NCBI GenBank assembly: GCA_027492915.1
Contig: JAPUDW010000391.1
Span: 1 to 39,894 of the forward strand
Direction of reading: 5' to 3'
DNA from: Bacteroidota bacterium
GTDB taxonomy: Bacteria > Chloroflexota > Anaerolineae > Aggregatilineales > Phototrophicaceae
Length of the DNA stretch: 39,894 nt
The position numbers were made by a program, and so were the translations under genes. Below the pieces are notes generated by a model. That model saw only the letters and a program-made list of their open reading frames with translations, had not been told where the DNA came from and did no database searches. Shown here in pieces: positions 8,397 to 16,824 of the stretch (positions within the stretch are counted from its first letter, which is position 1; the number at the start of each line of letters is the position of its first letter).

Positions 8397-9541
8397 GATG
8401 GGTTACTAATCCGGTCAATCGCCCCGCGCCCAACAATTTCCAGCGCGGTATCACCGGAAGGCGGCTGCATCAATCCGGCGCGGGTATCGCGGAAGAAGCG
8501 TTCCAGCGGCAGGTCACGGGTGAGGCTGGTACCACCGGCGATTTGCAGCGCCTTGTCAGTCACCATGTTCGCAGTTTCGGTTGCCATATGTTTGGCGGCA
8601 GCGATGCGCGAGAATAAGCCTTTGCTCCGTTCGTCGCCCGTCCACTGGCTTGCCACGTCGAGCATCAGCGCCCGTGCGGCCATCAGCGCCATGTCGATCT
8701 CACCAATTTGTCGCTGAATTTTGGGCAGCGTTGTGATCGGTTTTCCGAGTGCGGTGGGGATACGCTCCAAGCCGAAGCGGATGACTGCATCCCGCGCGGC
8801 GATGGCGGTGCCGAGGTAAACCGCACCCATCACCATCGGGAACCACGCATTCGGGGTTTTGTCGTCGCGCTTGCCCCGTTCGAGGATATTTTCGTCCGGC
8901 ACAACGATGTCTTTGAGGTACAAATCGTGGCTGTCACTGGCGCGGAGGCTCAGGCCATCGCCCCATGTTTCCAACCATTCGACACCCGCTGCATCACCAT
9001 CCACCACTAGCACCCCTGTGTCATTACCCACCATCAACCGCAGCACGATATGAGTTAGGTGTTTGCCGCCGGTCGTCCACGTTTTATGCCCGTTAACGCG
9101 CCAACTGCCGTCACCCTGTTGAACGGCATAACTTTCGAACGCGCCGCCGCGTGATGGGCTGCCGAGCGAGGGTTCGCTCGCGGCAGTGTTGAATAACCCG
9201 CCGGCTGCGGCTGCGCGGCTCAGGCGTTCAAAGGCGGCTTCTGGCCACGGGCGGTTCTCGCTGAGGTTGCCGAACATGTGGATTTGCATTCCGGCGACCA
9301 TCGCGCTCGATGTGCTGCCCTGCGCTAGCTCTAGCTGCGCCTCGACACACTCCCGAAGCGACAAGCCCATGCCGCCGTATTCCCGTGGAACGCTCATCGT
9401 CAGGTAGCCGGAATCTTTGAGCGCTTGCACATCGGCGGCGGGGAGCTTGGCTTCTTTGTCGGCTTCCTCCGCGCGGGTGGCGAAGTCTGCCGCCAATTCA
9501 CGGGCGAGAGTAACGATGTCGGTGGTTGAGGTCGGTTGCAT
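8393..9541 (-). CDS. Acyl-CoA dehydrogenase-fold flavoprotein
   Basis: A 382-residue protein with the three-part acyl-CoA dehydrogenase layout: an N-terminal helical domain (ELAADFATRAEEADKEAKLP, YLTMSVPREYGGMGLS), a middle beta domain (NGHKTWTTGGKHLTHIVL) and a C-terminal helical domain with the flavin-binding stretch ALQIAGGTSLTRDLPLERFFRDTRAG. At the place of the usual catalytic glutamate (YEGT) it has QPPS, so it may not be a classical dehydrogenase; related folds act as flavin monooxygenases or use another base. The start chosen (MQPTST, 9541) lies five bases after the previous gene's TGA. A start at 9577 is possible but would overlap that gene. Its stop overlaps the next ATG. Confidence 0.85.
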   Translation of the reverse strand: MQPTSTTDIVTLARELAADFATRAEEADKEAKLPAADVQALKDSGYLTMSVPREYGGMGLSLRECVEAQLELAQGSTSSAMVAGMQIHMFGNLSENRPWPEAAFERLSRAAAAGGLFNTAASEPSLGSPSRGGAFESYAVQQGDGSWRVNGHKTWTTGGKHLTHIVLRLMVGNDTGVLVVDGDAAGVEWLETWGDGLSLRASDSHDLYLKDIVVPDENILERGKRDDKTPNAWFPMVMGAVYLGTAIAARDAVIRFGLERIPTALGKPITTLPKIQRQIGEIDMALMAARALMLDVASQWTGDERSKGLFSRIAAAKHMATETANMVTDKALQIAGGTSLTRDLPLERFFRDTRAGLMQPPSGDTALEIVGRGAIDRISNPS

Positions 9542-9546
9542 GGTAC

Positions 9547-10281
9547 TCACGTTAACGGATATTGAACGATTAGCCACGGGAAATATTCATCGTCTGTCCC
9601 CCGCCAGCTTCTAACAATTTTTGCAATTTCAAAACTATCGATCAAGCCATATTCATTCGGATAGGATTGCAAATCTTCAACCATCGCAAATTGATCAACG
9701 TTGCATAGGTAGTTACAGCTAAAACCGACAAAATATGCAGCAGGTTCAAACCCTAGTGGCTTTCCGTTCGCTTCTAATGGCAGCTGCTGCCGAACGATTT
9801 TGTTCGCGCCAAATGGCTCACCGTTCGTTAGGCGGGGTTCACCGAATTTATCATCTTTCATATGTTTGGCAATAAGCCTGTCATTTTCTTCAGTAAAGCT
9901 TTTTACAAATGATTTGTGCAAACCGATGCCAACTATAAAATGATCCTCGCGTAATACCATGAATTTTGAGGCAAATTCCTGTGCAGTAGACAATGAATAG
10001 AAGGCATCAGGAAATAACATCTCAGTATCCCAAAGCTCATCATACCATTGTCGAGCCGCGTCATGTTTATCTTTAGGTAAACCTTGTTTTACTAAGTGTG
10101 TAGCGTAAATTTCCTCATCTAAGGTTAGCCACGAAACATTAGTAACGTCACCGCGGCACTCTGAGACACTGACAATTCGCTCAGGCAGAAAGCTATCTTT
10201 ATAATCAGTCCACGATGTATATGCGCCTATATAGTACCCACCCGCCACATAATCATTGAGGTCAATTGCTTCCATCGTCAT
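9547..10281 (-). CDS. Hypothetical protein, AT-rich
   Basis: A 244-residue protein without a recognised domain, signal peptide or membrane helix. It is rich in aromatic and acidic residues (YVAGGYYIGAYTSWTDYKD, EYFPWLIVQYPLT). The coding sequence is clearly more AT-rich than lutC and the acyl-CoA dehydrogenase-like gene around it, which suggests a different origin. It starts five bases after the lutC stop; a second in-frame ATG at 10275 has an AGG-type ribosome site at better spacing. Its stop is five bases before the next gene's start, so it is read within a minus-strand operon. Function unknown. Confidence 0.7.
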   Translation of the reverse strand: MTMEAIDLNDYVAGGYYIGAYTSWTDYKDSFLPERIVSVSECRGDVTNVSWLTLDEEIYATHLVKQGLPKDKHDAARQWYDELWDTEMLFPDAFYSLSTAQEFASKFMVLREDHFIVGIGLHKSFVKSFTEENDRLIAKHMKDDKFGEPRLTNGEPFGANKIVRQQLPLEANGKPLGFEPAAYFVGFSCNYLCNVDQFAMVEDLQSYPNEYGLIDSFEIAKIVRSWRGTDDEYFPWLIVQYPLT

Positions 10282-10286
10282 GCCTA

Positions 10287-10976
10287 CTACTTCTTGACGA
10301 TCACCTGCACTTTGCCGGGGCCATGTACGCCATAAATCAGCTCCATCTCAATATCAGCGGTTTTGCTCGGCCCGCTGATGAAACAGGTATTGGCGCTGTT
10401 CCACAACCCATCCAACCCTTGTTTGCGCTGCCACGCCACCCAATCTTCCATGCGCGGCACAATTTGGTCGAGTGTGAGGACGGCGATATGCACGGGTGCA
10501 AGCACGGTCGGCAGGCGGCCTTTACCCGCGCCGGTGCTGACGACCATCGTTCCGGTTGCGGCGATGGCGAGGTCAATGCCAGTTAGCCCCACTTGCGCAT
10601 CACGGATGGTTTCCAGCGTTTCTTGCCGGAACTCATCGTGCATTTGCGGCTGGTGGATCGTGATCTTGTTTTCCTTGATCGCGCCTTCTAGATATTGCAC
10701 GGGGATATGCTTGAAATCCCATGCCAGCAGGTCGGTCGTGTTGTGCGATTTTAAGAGTTCGATCACCTTATCACACGCCGCCTCATCGCCCTCGACGATA
10801 AAAATTTCGGCGTGGAGTTCCTGCACAATCCGAGCGAACTGGTTCAGCAGCCCCTCCGGGGAGAGGTCATCAACGTTCGCTACCGGCGCGTAAGCCTTCG
10901 GTCGCGGCGGAGCATCGGGGAATGGCTTCTGCTGTGCGCGGAGTTTGTTGAGTATCGTGTCGCGTGAGGAGGTCAT
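10287..10976 (-). CDS. lutC: LutC-type LUD-domain protein (lactate utilization)
   Basis: A 229-residue LUD-domain protein. The family core is visible: GLTGIDLAIAATGTMVVSTGAGKGR, then LPTVLAPVHIAVLTLDQIVPRMED and a C-terminal FISGPSKTADIEMELIYGVHGPG. LutC is the smallest subunit of the LutABC complex, which oxidises L-lactate to pyruvate in the cytoplasm and substitutes for flavin-dependent lactate dehydrogenase. An AGGA ribosome site precedes the ATG. LutB is present about 2.8 kb upstream on the same strand, but two unrelated genes separate them and no lutA is in the window. The domain call is firm; participation in lactate oxidation rests on the presence of LutB. Confidence 0.9.
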   Translation of the reverse strand: MTSSRDTILNKLRAQQKPFPDAPPRPKAYAPVANVDDLSPEGLLNQFARIVQELHAEIFIVEGDEAACDKVIELLKSHNTTDLLAWDFKHIPVQYLEGAIKENKITIHQPQMHDEFRQETLETIRDAQVGLTGIDLAIAATGTMVVSTGAGKGRLPTVLAPVHIAVLTLDQIVPRMEDWVAWQRKQGLDGLWNSANTCFISGPSKTADIEMELIYGVHGPGKVQVIVKK

Positions 10977-11001
10977 AAGTTAATTTTCCTACTACTTAGG
11001 A

Positions 11002-12498
11002 TTATTCAATCGAAAGCCTATAGCTGACGGGTTTTAGGCCGTAACGATCTTGTGATCCGATGACGGCTTTGAGACGATGATTGTCGATCCAATCCACACT
11101 AATATAGTAGGGATTGGCGTGCTCCGTGAATAGAGCAATCTTCATACCGGTAGCAAGTTCATAGACATCATTTCCTGCTAATATCCACTGTTTGTCAGGT
11201 GAAAGACTCTTCGGATAAGGTAGTTCAGCGCCATAAATTGCTTGAGCAGTAACTTGTTCGTCGTCCGTAATTGCAACCAAACGGATAGATGATGGTGACG
11301 AAACTTTGATGACTTCTCGTCCGTTACCTAAAGAGATCGGTATCATTTTGCCAGATAAGAACATCAATAGAGTACGGTCGTCTATCCAATCAAAAGTATA
11401 GGGTAGCGAAGGATAAGCTTTTTCCTCAAAATATTCATTCACATAAATAATAGTTTGTCGCTCAATATCGTAGATGGCGAGGCTTGAGTGTTCTAATATC
11501 AGAACGAGATAATCCCCATTGGGTGACACGCTGAGTAATTGAGCGTCACCATAGAATATATCGCTAATCTGGTCATTAGAAACATTTATGGCAGCGATCT
11601 TGAGAATGTCATCGCCATCATTAGGGTCTGATGGCAAATAAAAATAAGTGTCACCTGCATGTATCGTGTATTCATTGATGAGTACATCTGTTACTTGCAT
11701 GGGTAGACAATCATGTCCCAATTCGTATTCTCTAGCACCACGCAAATCAAAAACCGATAAAACACAGGTCACATCGTCTTCAATAATGGAACCCGTTTTC
11801 CATTCAAGAAATTCTCTTGTTTCTAAATAAGTATATCTGCGTGCTTTATCATCATAATCAAACCAGCCGGAGAAGATGAATTGCAATCTCTCTGCACTTT
11901 CGACATCGAAACTAAAAAGTGCGCTGCCCGCGATTTCTGGCCCACCACCTTGCCGCACCGAACCATGTGTATTGTCTAACCAGTTTGAAATCTGCACATC
12001 TTCCCTAAAGAATTCATGACGAACAGTACCTAAGCGGTTAAATTCCCCGTCGTGAACGTTGTAACTATAAAGCACATAGAAATTAACGCCGCGTTCTGAC
12101 TTTTCAATGCCCCAAAAAATTAGCCATGTACCATCTGGAGATGTACTCGGTCCTCTAGTGCTTCCGTAACCATCCCAGTAGTTAATATCAATAGGCAATG
12201 GGTCTGTCATCTTGCCACTAGTGGCTTCGCAGAAACGTATCCGTCCCGTTTCTGGATCGGCGTAATAATGCCACGTTTCTCCTAGCTGGGTAGAGAAACC
12301 GCATTGATCATTTTGTTCAATTGTCGTATTTATGGGCTCGTCGGGAATGACTTCTACCGAGATTTGACTGGTAAAAATATCATCAGGGTTTGGCGGCCAC
12401 GGGGCAGGGGTAGCCTCCTGTGCTGCTGCTGGCACAACCAACAATAAATAGAGAGTCAGGTAAGCAATACACCTTATAGTGAATGTCTGCTTACCCAT
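11002..12498 (-). CDS. Secreted WD40/TolB-like beta-propeller protein
   Basis: A 498-residue protein with a Sec signal peptide (a hydrophobic run ending VVPAAAQ, residues 10-28), so it should be outside the cytoplasmic membrane. The mature part is a series of four-stranded-sheet-like repeats with recurrent motifs such as STSPDGTWLIFWG, LLSVSPNGDYLVLIL and SLSPDKQWILAGNDVYEL. This is the SPDG pattern of TolB/WD40-like propellers. No catalytic domain is attached. The gene is visibly AT-richer than the flanking methyltransferase and lutC. It lies 25 bases upstream of lutC and eight bases after the methyltransferase stop, with AAGGTG as ribosome site. Likely a binding or scaffold protein; ligand unknown. 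Confidence 0.75.
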   Translation of the reverse strand: MGKQTFTIRCIAYLTLYLLLVVPAAAQEATPAPWPPNPDDIFTSQISVEVIPDEPINTTIEQNDQCGFSTQLGETWHYYADPETGRIRFCEATSGKMTDPLPIDINYWDGYGSTRGPSTSPDGTWLIFWGIEKSERGVNFYVLYSYNVHDGEFNRLGTVRHEFFREDVQISNWLDNTHGSVRQGGGPEIAGSALFSFDVESAERLQFIFSGWFDYDDKARRYTYLETREFLEWKTGSIIEDDVTCVLSVFDLRGAREYELGHDCLPMQVTDVLINEYTIHAGDTYFYLPSDPNDGDDILKIAAINVSNDQISDIFYGDAQLLSVSPNGDYLVLILEHSSLAIYDIERQTIIYVNEYFEEKAYPSLPYTFDWIDDRTLLMFLSGKMIPISLGNGREVIKVSSPSSIRLVAITDDEQVTAQAIYGAELPYPKSLSPDKQWILAGNDVYELATGMKIALFTEHANPYYISVDWIDNHRLKAVIGSQDRYGLKPVSYRLSIE

Positions 12499-12506
12499 TT
12501 TTCACC

Positions 12507-13496
12507 TTACTTCCGGCTCAGTACCCAGATGCGCGGGTGTAAACCACCCACCGTCACGCGCAGGTTTTGGTCGATCTTCCACACTTCGGAGCCTTCGAGC
12601 AGGTTATCCAGCAGCCGAACCTCGTGCGAGATCAGCACCATCCGCCCACCGGGTTTCAGCAGCCGCGCCGCTTCCTTCAACATGCCGGGGTATAGGATCA
12701 CGTTATCATCGTGGCTGCCCACCAATTGCCCGAACGGCAAATCCGCCGTGATGACATCCACACTCTTGGCGGATAACGGCAAATCGGTGATGTTCCCCTG
12801 CCGCCGCTTAATAATCTCACTGTAACCCGCCGCCTCGATGTTCTTTCCCGCACATTCGAGCGCGGTCACATCTTGGTCATAGCCGACGATGCTTTGCACT
12901 TCACCCGCCGCCACGCGCTCGATCAGCAGCGTACCGGAGCCGCAGCCCATATTCAGGTACACATCATCCGGCTGTGGCTGGCTTAGTACATTCATGGCGT
13001 AGGCTACCGGAGCATTCAGCGCCCCTTCGCGGTTGCAAACCCGCCACGCGCGGGTCGCCTGTGGGCGCGGGCTAAGGCGCACCAGCGTCTCCCAACCCTC
13101 GCTGCCCACTGCCTTCCGCACGCGGATGAGCAAATCACCTTCCTCATCGCCAATTTGCAAACCGGTTTTTTGCGCCAGTTCGTCCTTCAGCCGTGTCATC
13201 ACCGACGAATCCGACCCCGCTGCGCTGATATACAGCGACTTGTAGGCATCGGCAGGGGAGAGGTCACGGGCGGCGCTAATATCCTTCAGCAGCTTCTTGA
13301 AGTGTTCATCACCGAGCAGGGCTTTCGGGCGCGGCACGTTGTACTGCTGCACGAAGTAAACCGCGTGTACCGTGCGCAGCTTGAGCAGTTGGTACGGGTT
13401 GCCGATGAATTGAAACCGCAGTGCGCCAGCGCGGGCGGGAAGGTTTGCTCGTTCCAAGCGGTCATCAAAGAGCGTTTTCATCTCGCGCCATGCCAA
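12507..13496 (-). CDS. THUMP/Trm11-like class I methyltransferase, start uncertain
   Basis: A protein of at least 329 residues. The C-terminal half is a SAM-dependent Rossmann methyltransferase: YLNMGCGSGTLLIE (motif I), IVGYDQDVTALECAGKN (acidic residue of motif II) and TADLPFGQ, the DLPFG variant of the N/DPPY catalytic motif used by the Trm11/Trm14/THUMPD3 group, which methylates guanosine N2 in tRNA. The N-terminal half may be a divergent THUMP-containing region. The first ordinary start is TTG at 13496, but the frame upstream still reads convincing protein (VHEYEADVSEGLEGLAWREM) to about 13601 without ATG or GTG. The true N-terminus may be upstream or lost. RNA substrate is inferred from the family. 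Confidence 0.8.
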   Translation of the reverse strand: MAWREMKTLFDDRLERANLPARAGALRFQFIGNPYQLLKLRTVHAVYFVQQYNVPRPKALLGDEHFKKLLKDISAARDLSPADAYKSLYISAAGSDSSVMTRLKDELAQKTGLQIGDEEGDLLIRVRKAVGSEGWETLVRLSPRPQATRAWRVCNREGALNAPVAYAMNVLSQPQPDDVYLNMGCGSGTLLIERVAAGEVQSIVGYDQDVTALECAGKNIEAAGYSEIIKRRQGNITDLPLSAKSVDVITADLPFGQLVGSHDDNVILYPGMLKEAARLLKPGGRMVLISHEVRLLDNLLEGSEVWKIDQNLRVTVGGLHPRIWVLSRK

Positions 13497-13648
13497 CCCC
13501 TCTAATCCCTCCGAGACATCCGCTTCGTACTCATGTACGGGAATGTTGCTGGGGATAAGGTCGGGCTTCTGTCGCGGTTCGGTCGTTCGTCGTTTACTGA
13601 TTTGAATACTCCATCTTAACGTAATTGCTGCTAAATGTTTTGTTTTAG

Positions 13649-13722
13649 CCCCCTTCCCCTGTTACTACGGGCTATCAGTGAACTGAGCCTGCGAAGGTAA
13701 CTGATGGGGTCGGGGTTAGGGG
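13649..13722. repeat. Imperfect inverted repeat, C-rich/G-rich arms
   Basis: A C-rich arm (GCCCCCTTCCCCT, around 13648-13660) faces a G-rich arm (GGGGTCGGGGTTAGGGG, 13706-13722). An inner pair, ATCAGT and ACTGAT, lies next to the loop. It fills the non-coding space between the methyltransferase and lutB. It looks like a dispersed palindromic element rather than a clean terminator, because no T run follows on either strand. Confidence 0.5.
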
Positions 13723-13750
13723 TTTGCGCCTTTGCGTTAAATCGCTTGCG

Positions 13751-15166
13751 TTAATTTTCTTTTCTGTTCTTACGCCACCAGTCATGGAAGGACTGATCCG
13801 CAAACGATGGGAAGTCGCGGTAATCTGTCCAGCCGCTCAGCGGATAGGGCAGGTTATTCAACTTGTCCGCGCCCACCGCTTTTGCAAGCGTGCGTGTGGC
13901 GATGCTCGCGGCCTTCCCACCCATTTCGTACAGCAGCGGGTGCGTGTTGCCAAAGTTCCAGCCTTTGAGCGCGACTTTCCACATGGCCTCTTGCTCGTTG
14001 TTCAGGTCATGCCGCAGCATCAACAGCATATCGGGAATGTTGATGTCCACCGGACACGCCTGTTTACAAGCGCCGCACAAACTGCTGGCGAAGGGCAGCG
14101 GTTCGGCGTTCTCTTTCCCTTGCAGCAGCGGTGTGATGATCGCGCCAATCGGCCCCGAATACACCGAGCCATATGTATGCCCGCCAACGTTCTGGTAAAC
14201 AGGGCAGGCGTTCAGGCACGCGCCGCAGCGGATGCAAGCCAGCGCCTCGGTATACGAGCTGCCGTAAATATTACTGCGTCCGTTATCGAGCAGAATCAAG
14301 TAAAATTCTTCCGGCCCGTCCGGTTCTTCCTTACGCGCTGGCCCGCTGAAGGTGTTGACGTAAGTCGTCATGCGGTGGCCGGTCGCGCTGCGGGGCAGGA
14401 GCTGCACCAGTGTGGCGAAATCTTCCCACGTCGGCACAATCTTTTCGATGCCCACCACCGCGATATGCACAGGCGGCATACCCGTTGAAAGTCGCCCGTT
14501 GCCTTCGTTGGTCACAATCGCGACCGATCCTGTTTCCGCGATCATGAAGTTACCGCCGCTCATGCCGAAGTCCGCGCTTAGGAATTCTTCGCGGAGCAGC
14601 TTACGGGCAAAGGCGGTCATTTCTTTGGCTTCGTCGGTCGGCTCCATATCCAGCTTCTCGATGAACAGGTCACGCACCTGTTCTTTGGTCATGTGCATCA
14701 CCGGCATAACGATGTGGCTAGGGTGGCTTTCGTTGACCTGCACGATGTACTCACCGAGGTCGGTTTCCACCATTTTGATGCCGTTGGCTTCTAGCACGGG
14801 CAGCAATCCGATTTCCTCGGTCGCCATACTCTTGCTTTTCACGCCGCGCTTCAAGTTGTGCCGCTTGCAGATGTCCAGAACGTGCTGGTTGGCTTCTGCC
14901 GCGTCCTTCGCCCACAGCACATGCCCCCCATGCTGGATGACGTTGCGTTCCATCTGTTCCAGCAAATCCGGTAGGTCAGCCAGCGCTCGCAGTTTCGCCC
15001 CGCGCCCTTGCTGCCGCAGTTCCTTTGAGGCGACTTCGCCCATTACCTGCCTGCGGCGTCCGTCCGCGTTGCTTGTGCCGCGTCGTAGTGCGGTGGCGAG
15101 TTGAATATCGTCGAGCGCGATGACGGCATGTTCAGAAAATTTATTGGGGTTCATGTCAGTTGTCAT
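13751..15166 (-). CDS. lutB: LutB-type LUD and 4Fe-4S protein (lactate utilization)
   Basis: A 471-residue protein with an N-terminal LUD domain (about 60-300; MSGGNFMIAETGSVAIVTNEGNG, MPPVHIAVVGIEKIVPTWED) and a ferredoxin-like region. The first cluster motif is CIRCGACLNACP (Cys311, 314, 317, 321) and the second is CGACKQACP (Cys364, 367, 371). This is the layout of LutB, the iron-sulfur subunit of the LutABC L-lactate-oxidising complex. The length is typical. No lutA is nearby, so electron transfer would depend on a gene elsewhere. The first ATG is at 15166; another at 15154 (MNPNKFSE) is possible. It is the first gene after the valine tRNAs on this strand, and probably heads the lutB-lutC transcription unit. 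Confidence 0.93.
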   Translation of the reverse strand: MTTDMNPNKFSEHAVIALDDIQLATALRRGTSNADGRRRQVMGEVASKELRQQGRGAKLRALADLPDLLEQMERNVIQHGGHVLWAKDAAEANQHVLDICKRHNLKRGVKSKSMATEEIGLLPVLEANGIKMVETDLGEYIVQVNESHPSHIVMPVMHMTKEQVRDLFIEKLDMEPTDEAKEMTAFARKLLREEFLSADFGMSGGNFMIAETGSVAIVTNEGNGRLSTGMPPVHIAVVGIEKIVPTWEDFATLVQLLPRSATGHRMTTYVNTFSGPARKEEPDGPEEFYLILLDNGRSNIYGSSYTEALACIRCGACLNACPVYQNVGGHTYGSVYSGPIGAIITPLLQGKENAEPLPFASSLCGACKQACPVDINIPDMLLMLRHDLNNEQEAMWKVALKGWNFGNTHPLLYEMGGKAASIATRTLAKAVGADKLNNLPYPLSGWTDYRDFPSFADQSFHDWWRKNRKEN

Positions 15167-15240
15167 AATGGGTTCCCAATGGCCTGAGACTAATTTGAGT
15201 CTATTCTAGCGCTGCAATCGCCGTGCCGCTAATCTGAATC

Positions 15241-15266
15241 AAAAACGGAGACCTGCGTCCCCGTTT
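15241..15266 (-). terminator. Intrinsic terminator after tRNA-Val(CAC)
   Basis: On the minus strand AAACGGGGAC and GTCTCCGTTT form a 10-bp stem with one G-U pair around the loop GCAG, followed by TTTTT. It begins nine bases after the tRNA 3' end. Confidence 0.88.
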
Positions 15267-15274
15267 CATAGTTG

Positions 15275-15348
<74 letters not shown>

Positions 15349-15360
15349 GCACAAGCGTTG

Positions 15361-15382
15361 AAAAAACCAGCCTGCGCTGGTT
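15361..15382 (-). terminator. Intrinsic terminator between the two valine tRNAs
   Basis: On the minus strand AACCAGC and GCTGGTT form a 7-bp perfect stem with loop GCAG, followed by a T run. It lies 12 bases after the 3' end of tRNA-Val(GAC) and 12 bases before tRNA-Val(CAC). Confidence 0.8.
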
Positions 15383-15394
15383 CGTTCCGCTGCT

Positions 15395-15467
15395 TGGGCA
15401 ATAGAGGACTCGAACCTCTAACCCCTCCCACGTCAAAGGAGTGCTCTGCCAATTGAGCTAATTGCCC
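15395..15467 (-). tRNA. tRNA-Val (anticodon GAC)
   Basis: A cloverleaf on the minus strand: acceptor GGGCAAT/ATTGCCC, D-arm GCTC/GAGC, anticodon stem CTCCT/GGGAG (one T-G pair) with loop TTGACGT (anticodon GAC, reading GUC and GUU), five-base variable loop, and T-arm AGAGG/CCTCT with loop TTCGAGT. Discriminator A; CCA is not encoded. Confidence 0.95.
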
Positions 15468-15510
15468 TAGATGAAGCTGAGTATACAACATTTCATGTGC
15501 TTTGCAAGAG

Positions 15511-16824
15511 TCATTCAATCGCGTTTTTGGGCTGCTGCTGCGCAATTCGCTCCTTTATTTGGGCGATGAATGGCGCGATATGTGCCGAGTCTGCTTCGCC
15601 TAAAGCGGCTTCTAAACGTTGTAACGTGTCGAGCAAACTTTCAAAAACATACGGCGAGTCTTTGGGTGCGATTTCAAGAACCGATTCAAGCACGGGTTCG
15701 GCTTCCTCGGTTTTCCCTAGGGCTAACCTTGCCGTCAGCAGGTCGGCATATGCCCAATAATTATCGACATCAGCTTGGACTTCACCGAAGGCCAACTGCT
15801 CGACGCGCACATATGTCTTGAGCATTTCCTCTTTGTTTTGCTTGTGCAGGTAAAGCAGCGCCAGATTACTAAAAGCATACGACGACTTGGGCGTAATCTT
15901 GGATGCGCGTTCGTAGGCCGCAATTGCTTGGTCGATCTGACCACGCCGGCGGTACAACCCACCCAGTGAACCCCACCACGATTCGTTGTCGTCATCGACC
16001 AGCTTATCACTGTTCTTGAGCGCCTTCAGAAGGTGTTCTTCTGCCATATTTTGGATCTGGTCACGGTCGATGCCCGGCTGCATCTTTTCGCCCATGCGCC
16101 GGTAAACGTAGCCAAGTGCGGCGAGTGCTGGTGCGAAGTCGTTCTCGATACGCAAAGCCGCGTTCAGATGATATTCGGCTTTTTCGAGGTTGCCGGACTG
16201 CACGTAAACGTAACCCGCACGGTAATGCGTAATCAGGTTGTAGGGGTCAAGTTCAAGCGCACGGTTGTAGGTGTTTAGCGCACCCTGAAAGTCTTGAGAT
16301 TTATACTGACGTTCGCCTAACGTCAGCAGCGAAACCGCGAGATTAGCATTGGCTGATTCCTGCCGCTGTCTGGCGCTGCTGGCTTCGAGTTCTTGACGAA
16401 CCTTATTGAGCTGATCCTGCTTTTCCTGAATTTCGCGCTCGAATCGTTCTTTGGCTTCGGTCAATTCCTTTTGTGCGGCGTTCAAACGGTTAAAGCCCAA
16501 ATAACCGGCGGCAATCGCGAGTACCGGGCCGGCGATACCGAAGATCGCAAAAATCGTTTGCGTCACATTCTGGAACATGCCGAGCAGCGTATTCGAAATT
16601 TCAAGCTGCCGTGCCGCTTCTTCCCGCGCATCATCGGCATACACACGCGCATCTTCCGCCGCCCGTTGGGCATCAGCGAGGCTGTTCGAGATTTGGGTTG
16701 CTTGTGCCTCAAACGCCCCGTTATCTTGGGTAGGTGCAGGTTCATCAGTTGCTTCTTGGGCAAGCGCAGATGAAACGACCAGCAGAAGCATGAGCGTTAT
16801 AAGGAGAATGGCAATTCGTTTCAT
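15511..16824 (-). CDS. Membrane-anchored coiled-coil TPR protein
   Basis: A 437-residue protein. Residues 1-23 are a Sec signal peptide (MKRIAILLITLMLLLVV, ending SSALAQ). After a Glu/Ala-rich helix (DAQRAAEDARVYADDAREEA) comes a membrane helix (TIFAIFGIAGPVLAIAAGYL), a charged coiled coil (LTEAKERFEREIQEKQDQLNK) and about six TPR repeats (ALNTYNRALELDPYNLITHY, AEYHLNAALRIENDFAPALA, AIAAYERASKITPKSSYAFS). It is probably a scaffold for protein contacts at the membrane. The start at 16824 was chosen because AAGGA lies seven bases before it and the signal peptide begins there; the frame itself extends upstream. The valine tRNAs follow 44 bases after the stop. Partner proteins are unknown. Confidence 0.85.
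   Translation of the reverse strand: MKRIAILLITLMLLLVVSSALAQEATDEPAPTQDNGAFEAQATQISNSLADAQRAAEDARVYADDAREEAARQLEISNTLLGMFQNVTQTIFAIFGIAGPVLAIAAGYLGFNRLNAAQKELTEAKERFEREIQEKQDQLNKVRQELEASSARQRQESANANLAVSLLTLGERQYKSQDFQGALNTYNRALELDPYNLITHYRAGYVYVQSGNLEKAEYHLNAALRIENDFAPALAALGYVYRRMGEKMQPGIDRDQIQNMAEEHLLKALKNSDKLVDDDNESWWGSLGGLYRRRGQIDQAIAAYERASKITPKSSYAFSNLALLYLHKQNKEEMLKTYVRVEQLAFGEVQADVDNYWAYADLLTARLALGKTEEAEPVLESVLEIAPKDSPYVFESLLDTLQRLEAALGEADSAHIAPFIAQIKERIAQQQPKNAIE

Noticed and set aside
13724..15104. Long plus-strand ORFs opposite lutB
   Set aside because: They lie in the opposite strand of a clear lutB with two 4Fe-4S motifs and have no recognisable domain.
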